From Castor canadensis (Eukaryota > Chordata > Mammalia > Rodentia > Castoridae): DNA of 64,000 nucleotides. Where the stretch lies: positions 57,816,501 through 57,880,500 of the forward strand of contig NC_133394.1 in the NCBI RefSeq assembly GCF_047511655.1, read 5' to 3'. Of this stretch, positions 1 through 11,370 are shown piece by piece. Each line of letters opens with the position of its first letter. The first letter of the stretch is position 1. Position numbers and translations under genes: made by a program. The notes below the pieces were generated by a model. That model was not told the origin of the DNA and did not search any database. It saw only the letters and a list, made by a program, of their open reading frames with translations.

Positions 1-412
1 AGACTGTGCTACTACATCTACCTTGTCTTCAATCCCTGTATTCTGTGCCCAAATTGATCTTGAGTACTGGAGAGGCTTTCAAGTGAGTTTTTTTATTTGA
101 GTTATTGAGCTTATCATTTCCAAAATTTCAGTGTGACTTTTGTAAGATTTCTGTATCTTTGTTGAATTTCTTCCTTCAGATCCTACATTGTTTTCCTTAT
201 TTCCTTTAGCTGTTTATTTGAATGCTCTTGGAATTTACCAATTTTATACATGTCCTCCTTAATATCATTGGTCATTCTTATAATGCTTTTGAGTTCTTTG
301 TCTGGACTTTCTTTCCCTCCCTTCATATTCCTTGGGGTTTGCTACTTTCTGCCTGTTGACATTTGAAGGTATCATAGTGACTTGTTTTTTGCATATTTCT
401 ATGTTTCTGCAT
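1..412 (-). pseudogene. Relic of L1 ORF1 (N-terminus and start of coiled coil)
   Basis: Read on the minus strand from an ATG at 412-410, the conceptual product begins MQKHRNMQK and continues into a lysine/glutamate-rich helix (for example DIKEDMYKIGKFQEHSNK). This is the expected make-up of the N-terminal and coiled-coil part of L1 ORF1p, the RNA-binding chaperone of the LINE-1 particle. The frame is broken at least three times: an in-frame TGA after about 29 codons, a TAG after the residues KEIRKTM, and a frameshift further on. It therefore makes no protein. The RNA-recognition and C-terminal domains would lie outside the window, beyond base 1. It belongs to the older L1 whose 5'UTR resumes after the younger insertion. 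The assignment rests on composition, position and my recollection of L1 ORF1, so it is good but not certain. Confidence 0.65.
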
Positions 413-715
413 TAAGATTTGCAGACCTGAGGCCAAGTTGTTAGTTGGCAGTTTTAATCACCTGTACTCTTACAGTTGAAGTGTTCTCAACATTCAGACA
501 ACACTGTGTAGTGCCAGGTTGTGGTGTCATTCTCACTGTTAGACTTAGGATCACTCAGTAGACAAACATTTGCCTGCATACTCAAAGCACCCCACCTGAC
601 CCCAGTACCAGTCAGATAGAGGCAAACCAGCTGGTGTCTGTTGCAGTTCCTTATGTTTGGATTTGTGTTAAATGTAGGTTGTGGGTGGGACTGGTCAAGG
701 ACCATTTGTTCATTA
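413..715 (-). mobile_element. Proximal 5'UTR of the older L1 (left flank of the insertion)
   Basis: This stretch lies directly upstream (minus sense) of the ORF1 start and ends at the 13-bp duplicated target site of the younger L1. Its continuation is at 4532. No reading frame of note is present. I infer that it is 5'UTR from its place between the ORF1 start and the tandem units. Confidence 0.5.
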
Positions 716-728
716 CCATGCTGCTTTC
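716..728. repeat. Target-site duplication, left copy (younger L1)
   Basis: The 13-mer ccatgctgctttc occurs here just before a T-rich run and again at 4519-4531. The two copies bracket the L1 body exactly, with the poly(A) equivalent (T run on plus) at 729-745 on the 3' side. The empty site reads ctttc/acc, which is a reasonable variant of the L1 endonuclease site. Confidence 0.85.
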
Positions 729-1196
729 TTTCTTTTTTTTTATTTATTCATTTATTCATATATGCATACATTGTTTGGGCCATTTCTCCACCCATCCCCC
801 ACTCCCTCCCTCTCTCCCCTGCCTCACTACCAGGCAGAAACTGTTCTGCCCTTTTCTCCAATTTTGTTGAAGAGAAGACATAAGCAATCATAAAAAAGAC
901 AAAGCAGTTTTGCTAGCTGAGATAAGGATAGCTATACAGAGAGATTCCTAGCATTGCTTTGATGCACAAGTGTATTACAACCTGAATTGATTCATCTCTA
1001 CCTGACCTTTTCACTTCTTCCCAGTCACCTTCCCATATTGACCTCTGTTGCTTTAAGGTTACTGTATAAGCTCCTTTGCAGTGGGGACATCAAACACTTT
1101 CAAGTTTTGGGTTTCTTACCTATCCCCATACTTCCCATATGTGCTCTTCCCTTAGTGTGTGACCCAAGTCCAAACATTGCTGCATTTTCCCTAGAT

Positions 1197-3950
1197 CTAA
1201 CGTCCACATATGAGGGAGAACATATGATTTTTGGTCTTCTGAGCCTGGCTAACCTTGCTCAGGATGATGTTCTTCAGTTCCATCCACTTACTTGCAAATA
1301 ATAAGATTTCATTCTTTTTCATGGCTAAGTAAAACTCCATTGTGTTTAAGTACCACATTTTCTTAATCCATCCATCAGTAGTGGGGCATCTTGGTTGTTT
1401 CCATAACTTGGCTATTGTGACTAGTGCTGCAATAAACATGGGTATGCAGGTGACTCTGGAGTAACCTGAGTCACATTTCTTTGGGTATATCCCTAGGAGT
1501 AGGATTGCTGGATCATATGGCAGATCTGTATTTAGATTTTTAAGATGCCTCCATATTTTTTTCCAGAGTGGTTGCACTAGCTTCATTTCCACCAGCAGTG
1601 TATGAGGGTTCCTTTTTCCCCACATCCTCTCCAACACCTGTTGTTGCTGGTGTTTTTGATGATGGCTATTCTAACAGTGGTGAGGTAGAATCTTAGTGTG
1701 GCTTTGATTCGCATTTCCTTTATGGCTAGAGATGGTGAGCATTTTCTCATGTGTGTTTTGGCCCCTTGAATTTCTTATTTTGAGAAAGTTCTGTTTAGTT
1801 CAGTTGCACATTTCTTTATTGGTTTACTGATTTTGGGGGAGTTTAGTTTTTTAAGGTCCTTGTATATTCTGGTTATCAGTCCTTTGTCTGATGTATAGCT
1901 GGCAAATATTTTTTCCCACTCTGTGGGTGGTCTCTTCAGTTTAGAGACCATTTCTTTTGTTGTGCAGAAGCTTTTTAATTTTATGTAGTCCCATTGGTCC
2001 ATCCTTTCTCTTAGTTGCTGGGCTACTGGGGTTCTATTGAGGAAGTCCTTGCCTACACCTATTACTTTCAGAGTGTTCCCTGCTCTTTCCTGTACTAACT
2101 TCAGAGTTTCAGGTCTGATATTAAGGTCCTTGATCCATTTTGAGTTGATACTAGTATAAGGTGATAAACATGGATCTTTTTTCAGTTTTTTGCAGAAGGG
2201 TAACCACTTTTTCCAGCAACATTTGTTGAAGAGGCTGTCTTTTCTCCATTGTATGTTTTTGGAGACTTTGTTGAAAATAAGGTGGGCATAGCTGTGTGGA
2301 TTCAAATCCAGGTCCTCTATTCTGTTCCACTGCTTTTCATGTCTGTTTTTGTGCCAGTACTGTGCTGTTTTTATTGCTATTTCTTTGTAATGTAGTTTGA
2401 AGTCAGTTATTGTGATACCTCCAGCATTGCTCTTTTTGCTGAGTATTGCCTTGGCTATTAATGATCTCTTGTGTTTCAAAATGAACTTTTGGGTAGATTC
2501 TTCAATCTATGTGATGAATGTCATTGGGATTTGGTGGGAATTGCATGAAACATGTAGATTCCTTTTGGTACTATAGTCATTTTTACCATGTTGATTCTAC
2601 CAATCCATGAACATGGGTGATCTTTCCATCTTCTGTAGTCTTCCTTGGTCTCTGTCTTCAGGGGTCTGTAGTACTCCTTGTAGAGGTCATTCACATCCTT
2701 TGTTAAGCTTACTCCTAGATAATTTTTTTTGAGGCTATTGTAAATGCAATTGTTTCCATATATTCTTTCTCAGTTTGTTTGTTGTTTGTGTATAGAAAAG
2801 CTAATAATTTTTGAAAGTTGATTTTGTATCCTGACACCTTGCTGTAGCTGTTTATGGTGTGTAGGAGTTTATGGGTAGAGTTTTTTGGGTCTTTAAGGTA
2901 TAGAATCATGTCATCTGCAAATAGGGATATTTTGACAGTTTCTTTACTTATATTCCTTTTATTTCTTCTTCTTGCCTAATTTCTCTGGCTAGGAATTCCA
3001 ATACTATGTTGAATAGGAGTGAGGATAGTGAGCACCCTTTTCTCCTACCTGATTTTAGGGGGAATGGTTTCAGTTTTTCTCCATTAAGTATGATTTTGGC
3101 TATAGGTTTGTCATTCATAGCCTTTACAATGTTGAGGTACATTCCTTCTATTCCTAGTTTTCTTAGAGCTTTTATCATGAAGTGGTGTTGGATTTTATCA
3201 AAGACTTTTTGTGAATCTATTGAGATGATCAAGTGGTTTTGGTCTTGGCTTCTATTAATGTGCTATATTAGATTTATAGATTTACATATGTTGAACCACC
3301 CCTGCATCCCTGGGATGAAGTTGACTTGGTCATGGTGAATGATCTTTCTGATATGTTGTTGGATTCAGTTTGCCATTATTTTAGTGAGGAATTTTGCATC
3401 GATGTTCATTAAGGAGATTGGCCTTATCTTGTCTTTGTCTGGTTTTGGGACGAGTGTAATACTGGCTTCATAAAATGAGTTAGGCAGTTTTTCTTCCTTT
3501 CTATTTTGTGGAATATTTTAAGGAGGGTTTATATTAGTTCTTCTTTAAAGGTCTGATAGAATTTAGCAGAGAATCCATGAGGTCCTGGACTTTTCTTTTG
3601 TGGGAGACTCTTTATTGCTGCTTCAATTTCATTTTGTGTTATAGATCTATTCAGGTGATTGGTATCCTCTTGGATCAATTTTAGATCGATGTAAGTATCT
3701 AGAAATTTGTCCATTTCTTCAAGATTTTCAAATATATTAGAATGTAGGTTCTCAAAGTAATCTCTGATGATTTCCTGGATCTCTGTGCTGTTTGTTGTTA
3801 TCTCCCTTTTTGCACTTCTGATTTTACTGATTTGGGTTTTTTCTCTCCTCATTTTAGTGAGGTTTGCTAGGGGTCTGACAATCTTGTTCATTTTTTCAAA
3901 GAGCCAGCTTTTTGTTTCGTTGATTCTTTGTGTGGGTTTTTGTTTGTTTG
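1197..3950 (-). pseudogene. L1 ORF2 relic: reverse transcriptase and C-terminal domain, no endonuclease
   Basis: On the minus strand, five consecutive open blocks match successive parts of L1 ORF2p, the endonuclease/reverse transcriptase of LINE-1. They start near 3943 (reading ...QRINETKSWLFEKMNK...), then come the pre-RT block with KKSPGPHGF (3529-3891) and the RT fingers with [14 protein letters not shown] (2948-3232). The catalytic LFADDMILY motif follows at about 2890-2920, then the thumb (2715-2909), the post-RT region with NRIEDLDLNPHSY (1775-2479), and the C-terminus ending in MFSLICGR (1197-1637). The catalytic FADD is preserved, but frameshifts or stops between blocks break the frame. 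The N-terminal apurinic-type endonuclease domain, normally about 240 residues, is absent because 5'UTR sequence joins directly near 3950. The product could not work. Confidence 0.92.
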
Positions 3951-4518
3951 TTTCTGTTTCAGGAGATGTGGACTGCTACTTGACCTATTTTAGGCAGTGG
4001 CTTATCACCCACCTGCTGTCAGCCCTTCTGAGTTTCCAGCCTTTGTTTACTGAAAGTTCGTGTGGAGTTCAGCTCCCGTGCTCCTCCCCCCTTCTCTGGT
4101 GCACTTACAGCACCGTGCCCCCTCTGCTGTGTGTTCATTTGCAGTTCCTTGCTTATTGTTCAGTTGGGTTTTTTTTTGTGGGGTGGGGATTCAGTCTGCC
4201 CAGGGAACTACGCTGGTTTATCCCAGGGGTGGCTGTGGGTATTCCACATGATGCTTGGTTCTCACCTGTTGGTCTACTGGATGTCTCCCAAGCAGGTTTG
4301 GAGCTGGCGTCTGGTGGCACAGGAGCCCTTCTCTTTTCTCAGTGAAACGTGGCATTGAGAAGCTTTGTACGGGCTGCGGGTTCAGGGTGTCGAAGTTTTG
4401 ATTCTTCCTGGTGCTTTTTTTTCTGCCAAGGGTGGCTCCAGCATCTCAGCAAGATTTTTCATTTATGGAGTTCATGCTGTCTGCTTTTGCACTCCAGTTG
4501 CCATCTTGGATCCTCCTC
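3950..4518 (-). promoter_or_regulatory. 5'UTR/internal promoter remnant of the younger L1
   Basis: Sequence between the ORF2 relic and the 5' target-site duplication. Its outer end contains gccatcttgg on plus, i.e. ccaagatggc in L1 sense, at about 4500-4510. That is the YY1-type box found near base +15 of many mammalian L1 promoters, where it sets the transcription start. The region is GC-richer than its surroundings. Long open frames across it on plus are by-products and do not indicate a gene. Promoter role is inferred from the family; activity cannot be judged here. Confidence 0.65.
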
Positions 4519-4531
4519 CCATGCTGCTTTC
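4519..4531. repeat. Target-site duplication, right copy (younger L1)
   Basis: Exact second copy of the 13-mer at 716-728. It follows the YY1-type 5' end of the L1 after a few bases. Removing 716-4518 would restore one continuous older L1 5'UTR. Confidence 0.85.
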
Positions 4532-6080
4532 ACCTAGAAGCTTCCCTTCTTTCTACACTGGAAGCTGTCACTGTCCACATCACAGATTTGTAGTCTGTGG
4601 ACCAGGCAGATTCCCACTTGCCTCATAGTCCCCCAGTTTGTACTTCCAGGAGCAGCCATCCTAAAACCCTAGAGGTGTCCCCAAAACACATGTGATGGTG
4701 TACCTGTGTGAGGGGAAACAAACAGACCACTGAGGCCTGCACTGGTGATGGGAACTGAGGGACTCAGGTGCTCTGCCTGCAGTTCTCATCTGCTTCATAC
4801 CCTGCCCAAACAGTTTGTTATCCATGTGAGGGTGGAGACCAGGGATTATTTAGCGGTCCCAGGCCCATTGCTCAGATCTCCCAGCTGCAGCTGTCAGCAA
4901 GCACCCTCAGTTGGCAGATAGTTCCTGCATGCAAGAACTCTGTCAGTCAAGGGCATGGCTCTGTTTCTGCAGTGATTCTCAGGCAGAGGACTTGCTCTGG
5001 CCAGAGAGGGCTGAGCCACTAATCACCATAGCCTTTGCTATCCAAGCTCCTTACTGCTTATACTTTTCAGTGGGTTCACACCAGACCATGTCCCTTTCCA
5101 TGATTCCCTGTGACTCTACCAACTTGACACCATGGCAGAATGTCCCAAGCCTTCCTGCACCATGGCTGTTTTCAAGTTCCTAGAGCCCGTATTTTCAAAC
5201 CCTACTGGGCAGCTAATACTGTGAACATTAGCTGGAGCCATTGCACTCCACCTGTTATGGGCTTGGTGCTCTGCTTCTGCTGTGATCCTCAGGCAATGGG
5301 GCTTCTCTAGTCAGGGAAGACAGAGCTACCAACCACCATACCCTTTCCTACCCAAGCTCCCGGATGCTAACTTCTCTCTGAGTACATGTCAGACCCTCTC
5401 CCTCTCCACAATCATCCCTGGACACTATGGCCTGTTGTTCCAACACTCACTGAGCTACAATTGTTCATTGTTTTCAATCCCTAATGTAGCTCAATGCCAA
5501 AGCACATCTGGTGCAAGTCCCCCACAGGCAGCAGGCAGCTCTTGGAACCTGAGCACTCCAGCAGCCACAGGCTCAGTGATCTGTTTCTGAAATATGCTTC
5601 AGTCACTGGACCTTGCTCTCCTGAGGGAAGGTGGGACTTCTGACCACTCCACCCTTTGCTTCAGGAGCTCTAGGCTGCTTAAACTTCTCAGCTCTCCCAC
5701 ATTGGGCCACCTCCCTCTCCACAACCATCTCTCATTAGCTCAGTCTCAAACCTGCCTGGAAGCAGATCCCCACAGCTAACTTCCAGGTCCTGAAACCTGC
5801 ACACTGTGTCCCCTGTGTTCTCCGTGTTCTATTTCTGAAATGTTTCCCAGGCAACGAAACTTGCTGTCACTTGCCACTGAACTTCCTTAACTTTAAACTG
5901 TTTAAACTCACCTCACCCTTGTCAGACTCTTTCTGTCTACAACAGCCTCTCATGGCTGTCTTCCTTCCAGACACTGAGGCCAGTATCCCAAGACTTCTTG
6001 AGATGCAATTGTTCTTTATATTCAAGTCTCCTGAGTAGCTCATTCTCAAAGTGTAGACCCTCTCTCAATATGTCACCATG
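4532..6080 (-). repeat. Diverged ~250-315 bp tandem units, probable L1 5'UTR monomers
   Basis: Four related blocks begin near 4958, 5271, 5578 and 5826. Each opens with a variant of ctctgtttctg...tcaggca. Each then has a 'cttgctct..gagggaag' stretch, a 'ccaccata.cctttgct...agctcc' stretch (in three of the four), and a 'gaccctctccctctccacaatca' stretch. Spacings are about 313, 307 and 248 bp, and the copies differ by substitutions and indels. They lie upstream, in minus sense, of the older ORF1 start, exactly where mouse and rat L1s carry promoter monomers. The tandem structure is read directly; the L1-monomer role is inferred from position. The sequence 4532-4957 probably belongs to the same 5'UTR but I could not fit it cleanly to the unit. 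Confidence 0.6.
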
Positions 6081-6339
6081 CCATAGCTTTCCAAGTTACA
6101 GGGAAGTGAAAAGTTGTCTTGTCCAATGCTAGCCTGCCATGTGGATGGAATCACTATTCCACCAAGTCCCTGCACTGAGGTTAAGGTTTGTGAATAGATG
6201 GGTTGTTTCAATATTTTTCATTCTTTAACCCTGCCATAGTCTCTTCAGATAGACTCACTAATAATATGTATAGTAACTCCCTGTTACTATACATAAATAT
6301 ATATATATGGATACGTATAATCATATGTTTCTAAATATA

Positions 6340-6900
6340 CAGTTGACTTATAGGTCTAGCTTCCACATATGAGAGAAAACATGCAAACTTTGATTTTTTT
6401 GAGCTTGGTTTACTTCACTTAACATGAAGTTCTTCAGTTCCATCCATTTACCAGCAAACAACATAATTTCATTATTTTTTTATGGCTGAATAAAACTCCA
6501 TTGTGTATAAATACCACATTTTCTTAATCCATTCATCAGTTGTGGAACATCTGGGCTGCTTTCAAAGCTTGGCTATTGTGAATAGTGCTGCAATAAACAT
6601 GGGTGTGCACGTGGCTCTATCACCTTCTGAAGTACATTCCTTCAACTATATGCCTAGGAGTGCTATCACTGGATCATATGGTCTTTCTATTTTTAGTATT
6701 TTGTAGAACCCTCATACTGCTTTCCATAGTGTTGCACTAATTTACATTCCCACCAACAGTGTAGAAGTGTTCCTTTCCCCCCACACACACCCTTTCCAGC
6801 ATTTGTTGTTGTGTTCTTGATGATTGCCATTCTGACAGGAGTGAGATAGAGTCTCAATGCAGTTTTGATTTGCATTTTCTTTATGGCCATGGCTATTGTC
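6340..6900 (-). mobile_element. L1 3' fragment (ORF2 C-terminus and 3'UTR)
   Basis: Parallel to 1200-1720 of the neighbouring L1: it shares 'ttcttaatccattcatcagt', 'ggctattgtgaatagtgctgc' and 'ggatcatatgg' in the same order. On minus it gives broken ORF2 C-terminal sequence with the ...NAGKG...[16 protein letters not shown]... stretch. It is more decayed than the 1.2-1.7 kb copy. The 3' boundary toward 6240 is unclear because it runs into AT-rich sequence with a short TA run at 6296-6310. Confidence 0.85.
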
Positions 6901-9860
6901 CAGCTCCCAAATTTTTGCTTGAACTTCACTATATAATTTGTAAAGAAAGTCAATTCTAAATTATCTTAACTTCCTTTTGAACAAACTGTAAAATTACCGA
7001 GAGTGATAATTTTATCACTCTTTGATAATGAAAATGATCAGAACCATCATAGAGATTTTGTAAGTGTATGGTCTAAAAAAATCAAACACATCCAGCCCAG
7101 CTTGATTTTGCACACTGGTTGGTTTTTGCCCACCACTTTCATTTTTAGAAATAAGAAATGACTTCTTTTCTGAGAGAGGAGAGAGAGAGAAAAGAGAAGC
7201 AATTAGGTTGCATGAGTTAGGGAGAAGGGATGGAATAATTGCCATAGAACAGAATTAAAAAGTGTTATCATCTTTCAATGTTGGTATTTGTTTGTTTTCT
7301 TTAAGTCTATTTATCTTGGATGGGGATATTTGAAACTTTGAATGACTAAATAAATTTTGTAACACAAATTTAAGAGAAGTCATTCAACTCATTATTTTTT
7401 CTTCCTCATTTTAAGAATCCAAATTCTTGAGGTCCCAGTTATAAAGTTGCTCAAAAATCTATGGAATGCAGCAGGATGAATCTTGATTCTGTTTCATTGA
7501 TATTTTAAATTAAAACTGTGTATTCTTAAATTCATTTTAATGAACATATATCCTGGTAGAGTACCTCCTCACTTGGGCTGTGTACTTTGCTGAGCATATA
7601 AACTTGACTAATTGTATGACTTTTATTATCAGCAGATTTATTGTCTAGTGGGGAGACAGCAGCTGAACAGATATTTCAGCATAATGTGATCCACACTGAA
7701 GTTTACCAGTTGCAACTGCAAGTGTATAATGCAGAAAGTGGCTTAAGTCAAAATGACATTTATTGGCTCATATAAATTAAACATTGAGGGGAATGTCTCT
7801 TTTCTTTGTGATGTAAATTCCTTCACAGAAGGTCACCACTTTAGGTCTCATAGAGTAGACCAGGCTTTTCCAGGCTCACAGCATTATCAGAGAAATGCCA
7901 TCAGAAAATAGAGACTGTGCTTTGCCTTTATCTCAGTCTGGAACAGGTAGCAGCACTCCAGACTGTTAAATTTCCCTGGCCACCAGCAACTTCATCCTTT
8001 TATGCTCAAGTTGCATTCAAATACCATTGATTTTTAGGTGGACCATATTCTAGGCAAAAACTGGGAAGTGCAGTATTAACCAATTTTTACTACTAGAGAG
8101 ATAACAGTGCTTTGATTAATCACTCTTGATGTTGGCTTGTGTCAACTTTATGAACTTTATGAATGAAGAGTGGGTGGAGTGGCAATTCCTCTGGAACACA
8201 TTTGGAAGGCTGTTAGCAGAAAGAGGAAGCTTAAACAAATGGCCACTCTCAGGTGAAGACCTGACACTATGTTCCATTGTCAGGAAATGGAAGCTTTTTT
8301 TTGTGCTCTTAAAATAAAACATCATAGAACATGGTACTCAACCCTTACATTGATAAAATATTTGTAAGAATGCTGCCTTTTCTTGTAACTTTATAATTGA
8401 ATCTTAGTATATTCTTCAGAGACAAATTCTAGTTACTAATTAAAAAAAACCCAACAAAAAGAAATTTGCCCCGTTAAACACTGTAAGAGAAGGATAAAGA
8501 GTGGAAGGACTCAAAGTGGAATTTCTCAATGGAAGGCCAACCCTGTGTGAAACCTCTGCTCCTCAGACATGACAAATACCCAGTTCCTGCATAGTTGTCA
8601 TTTATAGGTCTGGGATATGCTCTTAATGGTCTGGCGATTGCTAAGAAATTGATTCCTTAGGATGACTGCAAATAAGATCTGATTAGTCAATTCTCCCTCT
8701 GTCTGAGAGGCTGTTAAATCTGGTGCTGGAAGCTGTCAATGCACTAAAAAGTGAGACTGAGTGAGAGGTGAGAACAAATACTGACAAGTGTGGTTATTGG
8801 AACACACACCTGACAAGACCCAGGGCAGAGCTGAGCAAATGGCTCGTAAAGCTGATGTAGCAGGAGGACAGTAAAACTCTTTCTTTAGTGATTTGACTTT
8901 TTACTAAACACTTATTTGGAGACAGGGTCTAATAAGGAAGGTGGGCTGCAGGTTTTTACAAACTTTACAGACATCAGTCTTGTGTATTCATTCTTTATAA
9001 TGGCCTTAAGTCTATTAAATTCTTATGAATGTTTTCCTTTAATCTAAACATTATGTCTGACTAACATCAGACATTTTATCTCCTTTTCAACCACAGTGAT
9101 TGTTTCTGACAGGTACTCTTCTATGGCTTTTAAAAGCTATGCAGAATTGGGTTTCTATTGTAATAGAGGTGGACACGAGGTAATGATTTAGAAAGACCTA
9201 TGAGTAAGTGGCCTGAGGAAGATCCGCAGCTTCCCCTCTGCAAGAAATTGTGTCACCGCTGCTCTGTGCTGTAGGTCACTTCATCCCATAACCATGATGA
9301 CAACAGTCATTGTTAATAAGAAGACTTCTAAAGAGCTAGAGGTTTATTTTGATTTAAAATAAGCACCCAGACAACTGGATGCTTAAATTCATGATCATTA
9401 AGGAGTTTCCTGCAAGATTTGTAACTCTGGATCTCTTGTAAGACAATGAAACCAGACTTCTTGCTAATGTGTTCTCATTGCTCTGTGTGATGGGACATCT
9501 CCATATCGTTTTGTAATGTCTAGTCCTGCCCATGGCTTGACTGTCACTGCTACCAGAACAAGGCTTGCTCTCTAGTTTATACTCCCATGTTAGCAATGTA
9601 ATGCTAGCTGCTCAAAAAAATACACCCAATTCTTTGTGTCTTAACATAATATCAATGTATTTCTCACTCATATTAGGTCTATGGCAGGTCCTAGGAACTA
9701 AGATGATGAAACACTCAGTGTTTGAGATCACTCTCAGCTTCAAAAATCCAACCTGTAGACAGGAGAAGAAAAGACATGGAACTCTCAAGAGAAAAACTTG
9801 AAATACCAGACATGAGAATTCAGTCTTGTATCCTTACCCATGTGAAAGAGGTCTTAGAGG
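6901..9860. other. Unique AT-rich sequence, no feature recognised
   Basis: I see no reading frame with coding character, no recognisable retroelement and no RNA gene. Small items only: a GA-rich patch near 7168-7196 and an A-run at about 8443-8450. Confidence 0.6.
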
Positions 9861-9918
9861 GTTTGGTATGGAGGGCTTACCAAGCATGTGAAGGCCCTGA
9901 ATTCTATCCCCAGCACTG
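9861..9918 (+). mobile_element. ID-type SINE fragment
   Basis: The sequence ...gcttaccaagcatgtgaaggccctgaattctatccccagcac matches the 3' two thirds of the tRNA-derived rodent ID element, including a degenerate Pol III B-box-like part. The 5' end is missing. It continues straight into a purine tract that replaces the usual A-rich tail. Confidence 0.8.
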
Positions 9919-9933
9919 AAGAAGAGGGAGGGA

Positions 9934-9989
<56 letters not shown>

Positions 9990-10023
9990 AAAGAGAAAGA
10001 AAGGAAGAAAGAAAGAAAGAAAG
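9917..10023. repeat. (GA)n / (GAAA)n purine microsatellite
   Basis: About 105 bases with purines only on plus: GGGA/GGA, then a long pure GA run, then AAAG/GAAA units. It starts at the tail of the ID SINE. Long frames of alternating R and E residues here are artefacts. Confidence 0.97.
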
Positions 10024-10689
10024 TTGGTGTTAGAAAATGTAAGTACTTGCTAGACAGCTTCTTCTCAATGATAAGTACACCCTGGCCAAGAGATACAAAA
10101 CACAAGTTATTTAGTGTCAGCCACCAGTTGGTGCCATAACCTTGGTATGACACTTAACTCGAGCTACAGGAAGTCGTGATGTGTTTGTTTGGATGATAAA
10201 CTATAAAGTCCTGTAAATCTTTAGTAGTCAGCAGACCTTTAGTTTGGTCATCAGAAATAGGTCTTCTCTTCCAATTTTTTTTTCACTCTGAGTTTTAGGG
10301 ATTGTGAAGAGAAAATCTTTAAATTCCTAACTAATGGCTTAATGGTTTTGGCCATCCATGCAACCTCTGAGCACATCCTGCCCTCAGTGTGGCCAGATTT
10401 GTGAGCCAATGGATAGTCGCAGTTCATCTACGTTGGGAGTGCACTTGGCTTTCCAGTGGCCTCAACATCTCCCTGAAGTCAAGCAATTCTTCAGTATGTG
10501 CCAGAGCATATGTTAAAGCAATTACTTTCACAAATGAAACTAACATCATAAATTTTTAAAATTGAGAATGTTCCTGTGGCTGGGATTTATGTGTTGCATA
10601 AACCAGATGAAGATTTTCTCAGTTTCCTTGATTAAAAAAAAAAAAAAAAAAAAAAACTATTATTACCGATAGTCATAGTGTGACTGCCC
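10024..10689. other. Unique sequence with an A-run
   Basis: No gene or named repeat seen, apart from a run of about 22 A near 10635-10656 that is not preceded by a retroelement I can recognise. Confidence 0.55.
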
Positions 10690-10885
10690 ATACAGGGCCC
10701 TGCTCAAAGCACTTCAAAGGTTTTAACAAATTAACCCTCATAGCCTTCCTGTGAGGCCATGTGACCACCTCCACTTTATGAATGATCACATTGAGGCTCA
10801 AGATGAGGCATGTCAGACCTCCAGGAAACAGGATGAACAGTGTTCTGAACCCAGCATCCAGGCTGTTGACCACACTGGGCTGGCT
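10690..10885 (+). mobile_element. MIR SINE
   Basis: Reads as a decayed MIR: 'caaagcacttcaaagg...ttaaccctcatagccttcctgtgaggc...atgaatgatcacattgaggctca...ctgaacccagcatccaggct'. Order and spacing of the blocks agree with the MIR consensus as I know it. Confidence 0.75.
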
Positions 10886-11370
10886 CTCTCTCAGCCTCTT
10901 TATAAGCTGGTAAGGTCAAAGTCATTATTATAGTGAACTTACATTTTCTATTTTATGAGAGAAAATATGAATCAAAGTAGTCCTCATTATGATTAATACA
11001 GAGTACTAATGCTTCTAATGGTGTGCCTGGTGGAATGTAGAGTTCAGTGAGGATCAGGGACAGGAGTGGTGGGGCGTGGAAGATGCTGAAGATAGGCAAG
11101 ATGAGGTCAGTTTGTAGCTGAGAAGGGCATGCACACACGAAATGAAGCAGCTGCACAGTGGCCACAATTCTTTAACGTCCAGGTGTGACTGAGAACGTGC
11201 GCTTCCCTCCCACCTTAATGCTCAGGTGAGGCTAAATGCAAGTGTTTTTCTCCCCACCAGGTGAAGCTAAGAACTTCCCTCCCACAGCACTGGTTGAAGC
11301 CCAGACTGCTTATTGGTCCTTACCCCTTTATCCTTGCTTTAGCAAGGAAAAGCTCTCTCCCCTCTACTTA
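10886..11370. other. Unique sequence, no feature recognised
   Basis: No coding character, RNA gene or repeat that I can name. Confidence 0.5.

Larger units (their letters stand above)
729..4518 (-). mobile_element. LINE-1 with intact ends and a large internal deletion
   Basis: An L1 in minus orientation, bounded by a 13-bp target-site duplication. From its 3' end it has a T-rich tail complement (729-745), a 3'UTR to about 1196, ORF2 from the C-terminus to the reverse transcriptase (about 1197-3945), and then 5'UTR-like sequence (about 3950-4518). The last bases carry, in L1 sense, ggaggatccaagatggc. This resembles the start of other mammalian L1s, which have a YY1 box (CAAGATGGC) in this position. 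Total length is 3.79 kb against about 6-7 kb for a complete L1. ORF1, the proximal 5'UTR and the ORF2 endonuclease domain are missing although both ends are present, so the loss is internal and not ordinary 5' truncation. The element is dead. Confidence 0.9.

Noticed and set aside
1775..2479. 234-codon minus-strand frame as a host protein
   Set aside because: Its content is the post-RT region of L1 ORF2 and belongs to the broken element at 729-4518.
3767..4345. 192-codon plus-strand open frame
   Set aside because: It spans the ORF2/5'UTR junction of a minus-strand L1. The upstream part is antisense to the ORF2 relic and the rest is L1 5'UTR, so it is not a gene.
10635..10656. Poly(A) tail of a processed pseudogene
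   Set aside because: The bases upstream show no recognisable mRNA-derived or SINE sequence and no clear target-site duplication.
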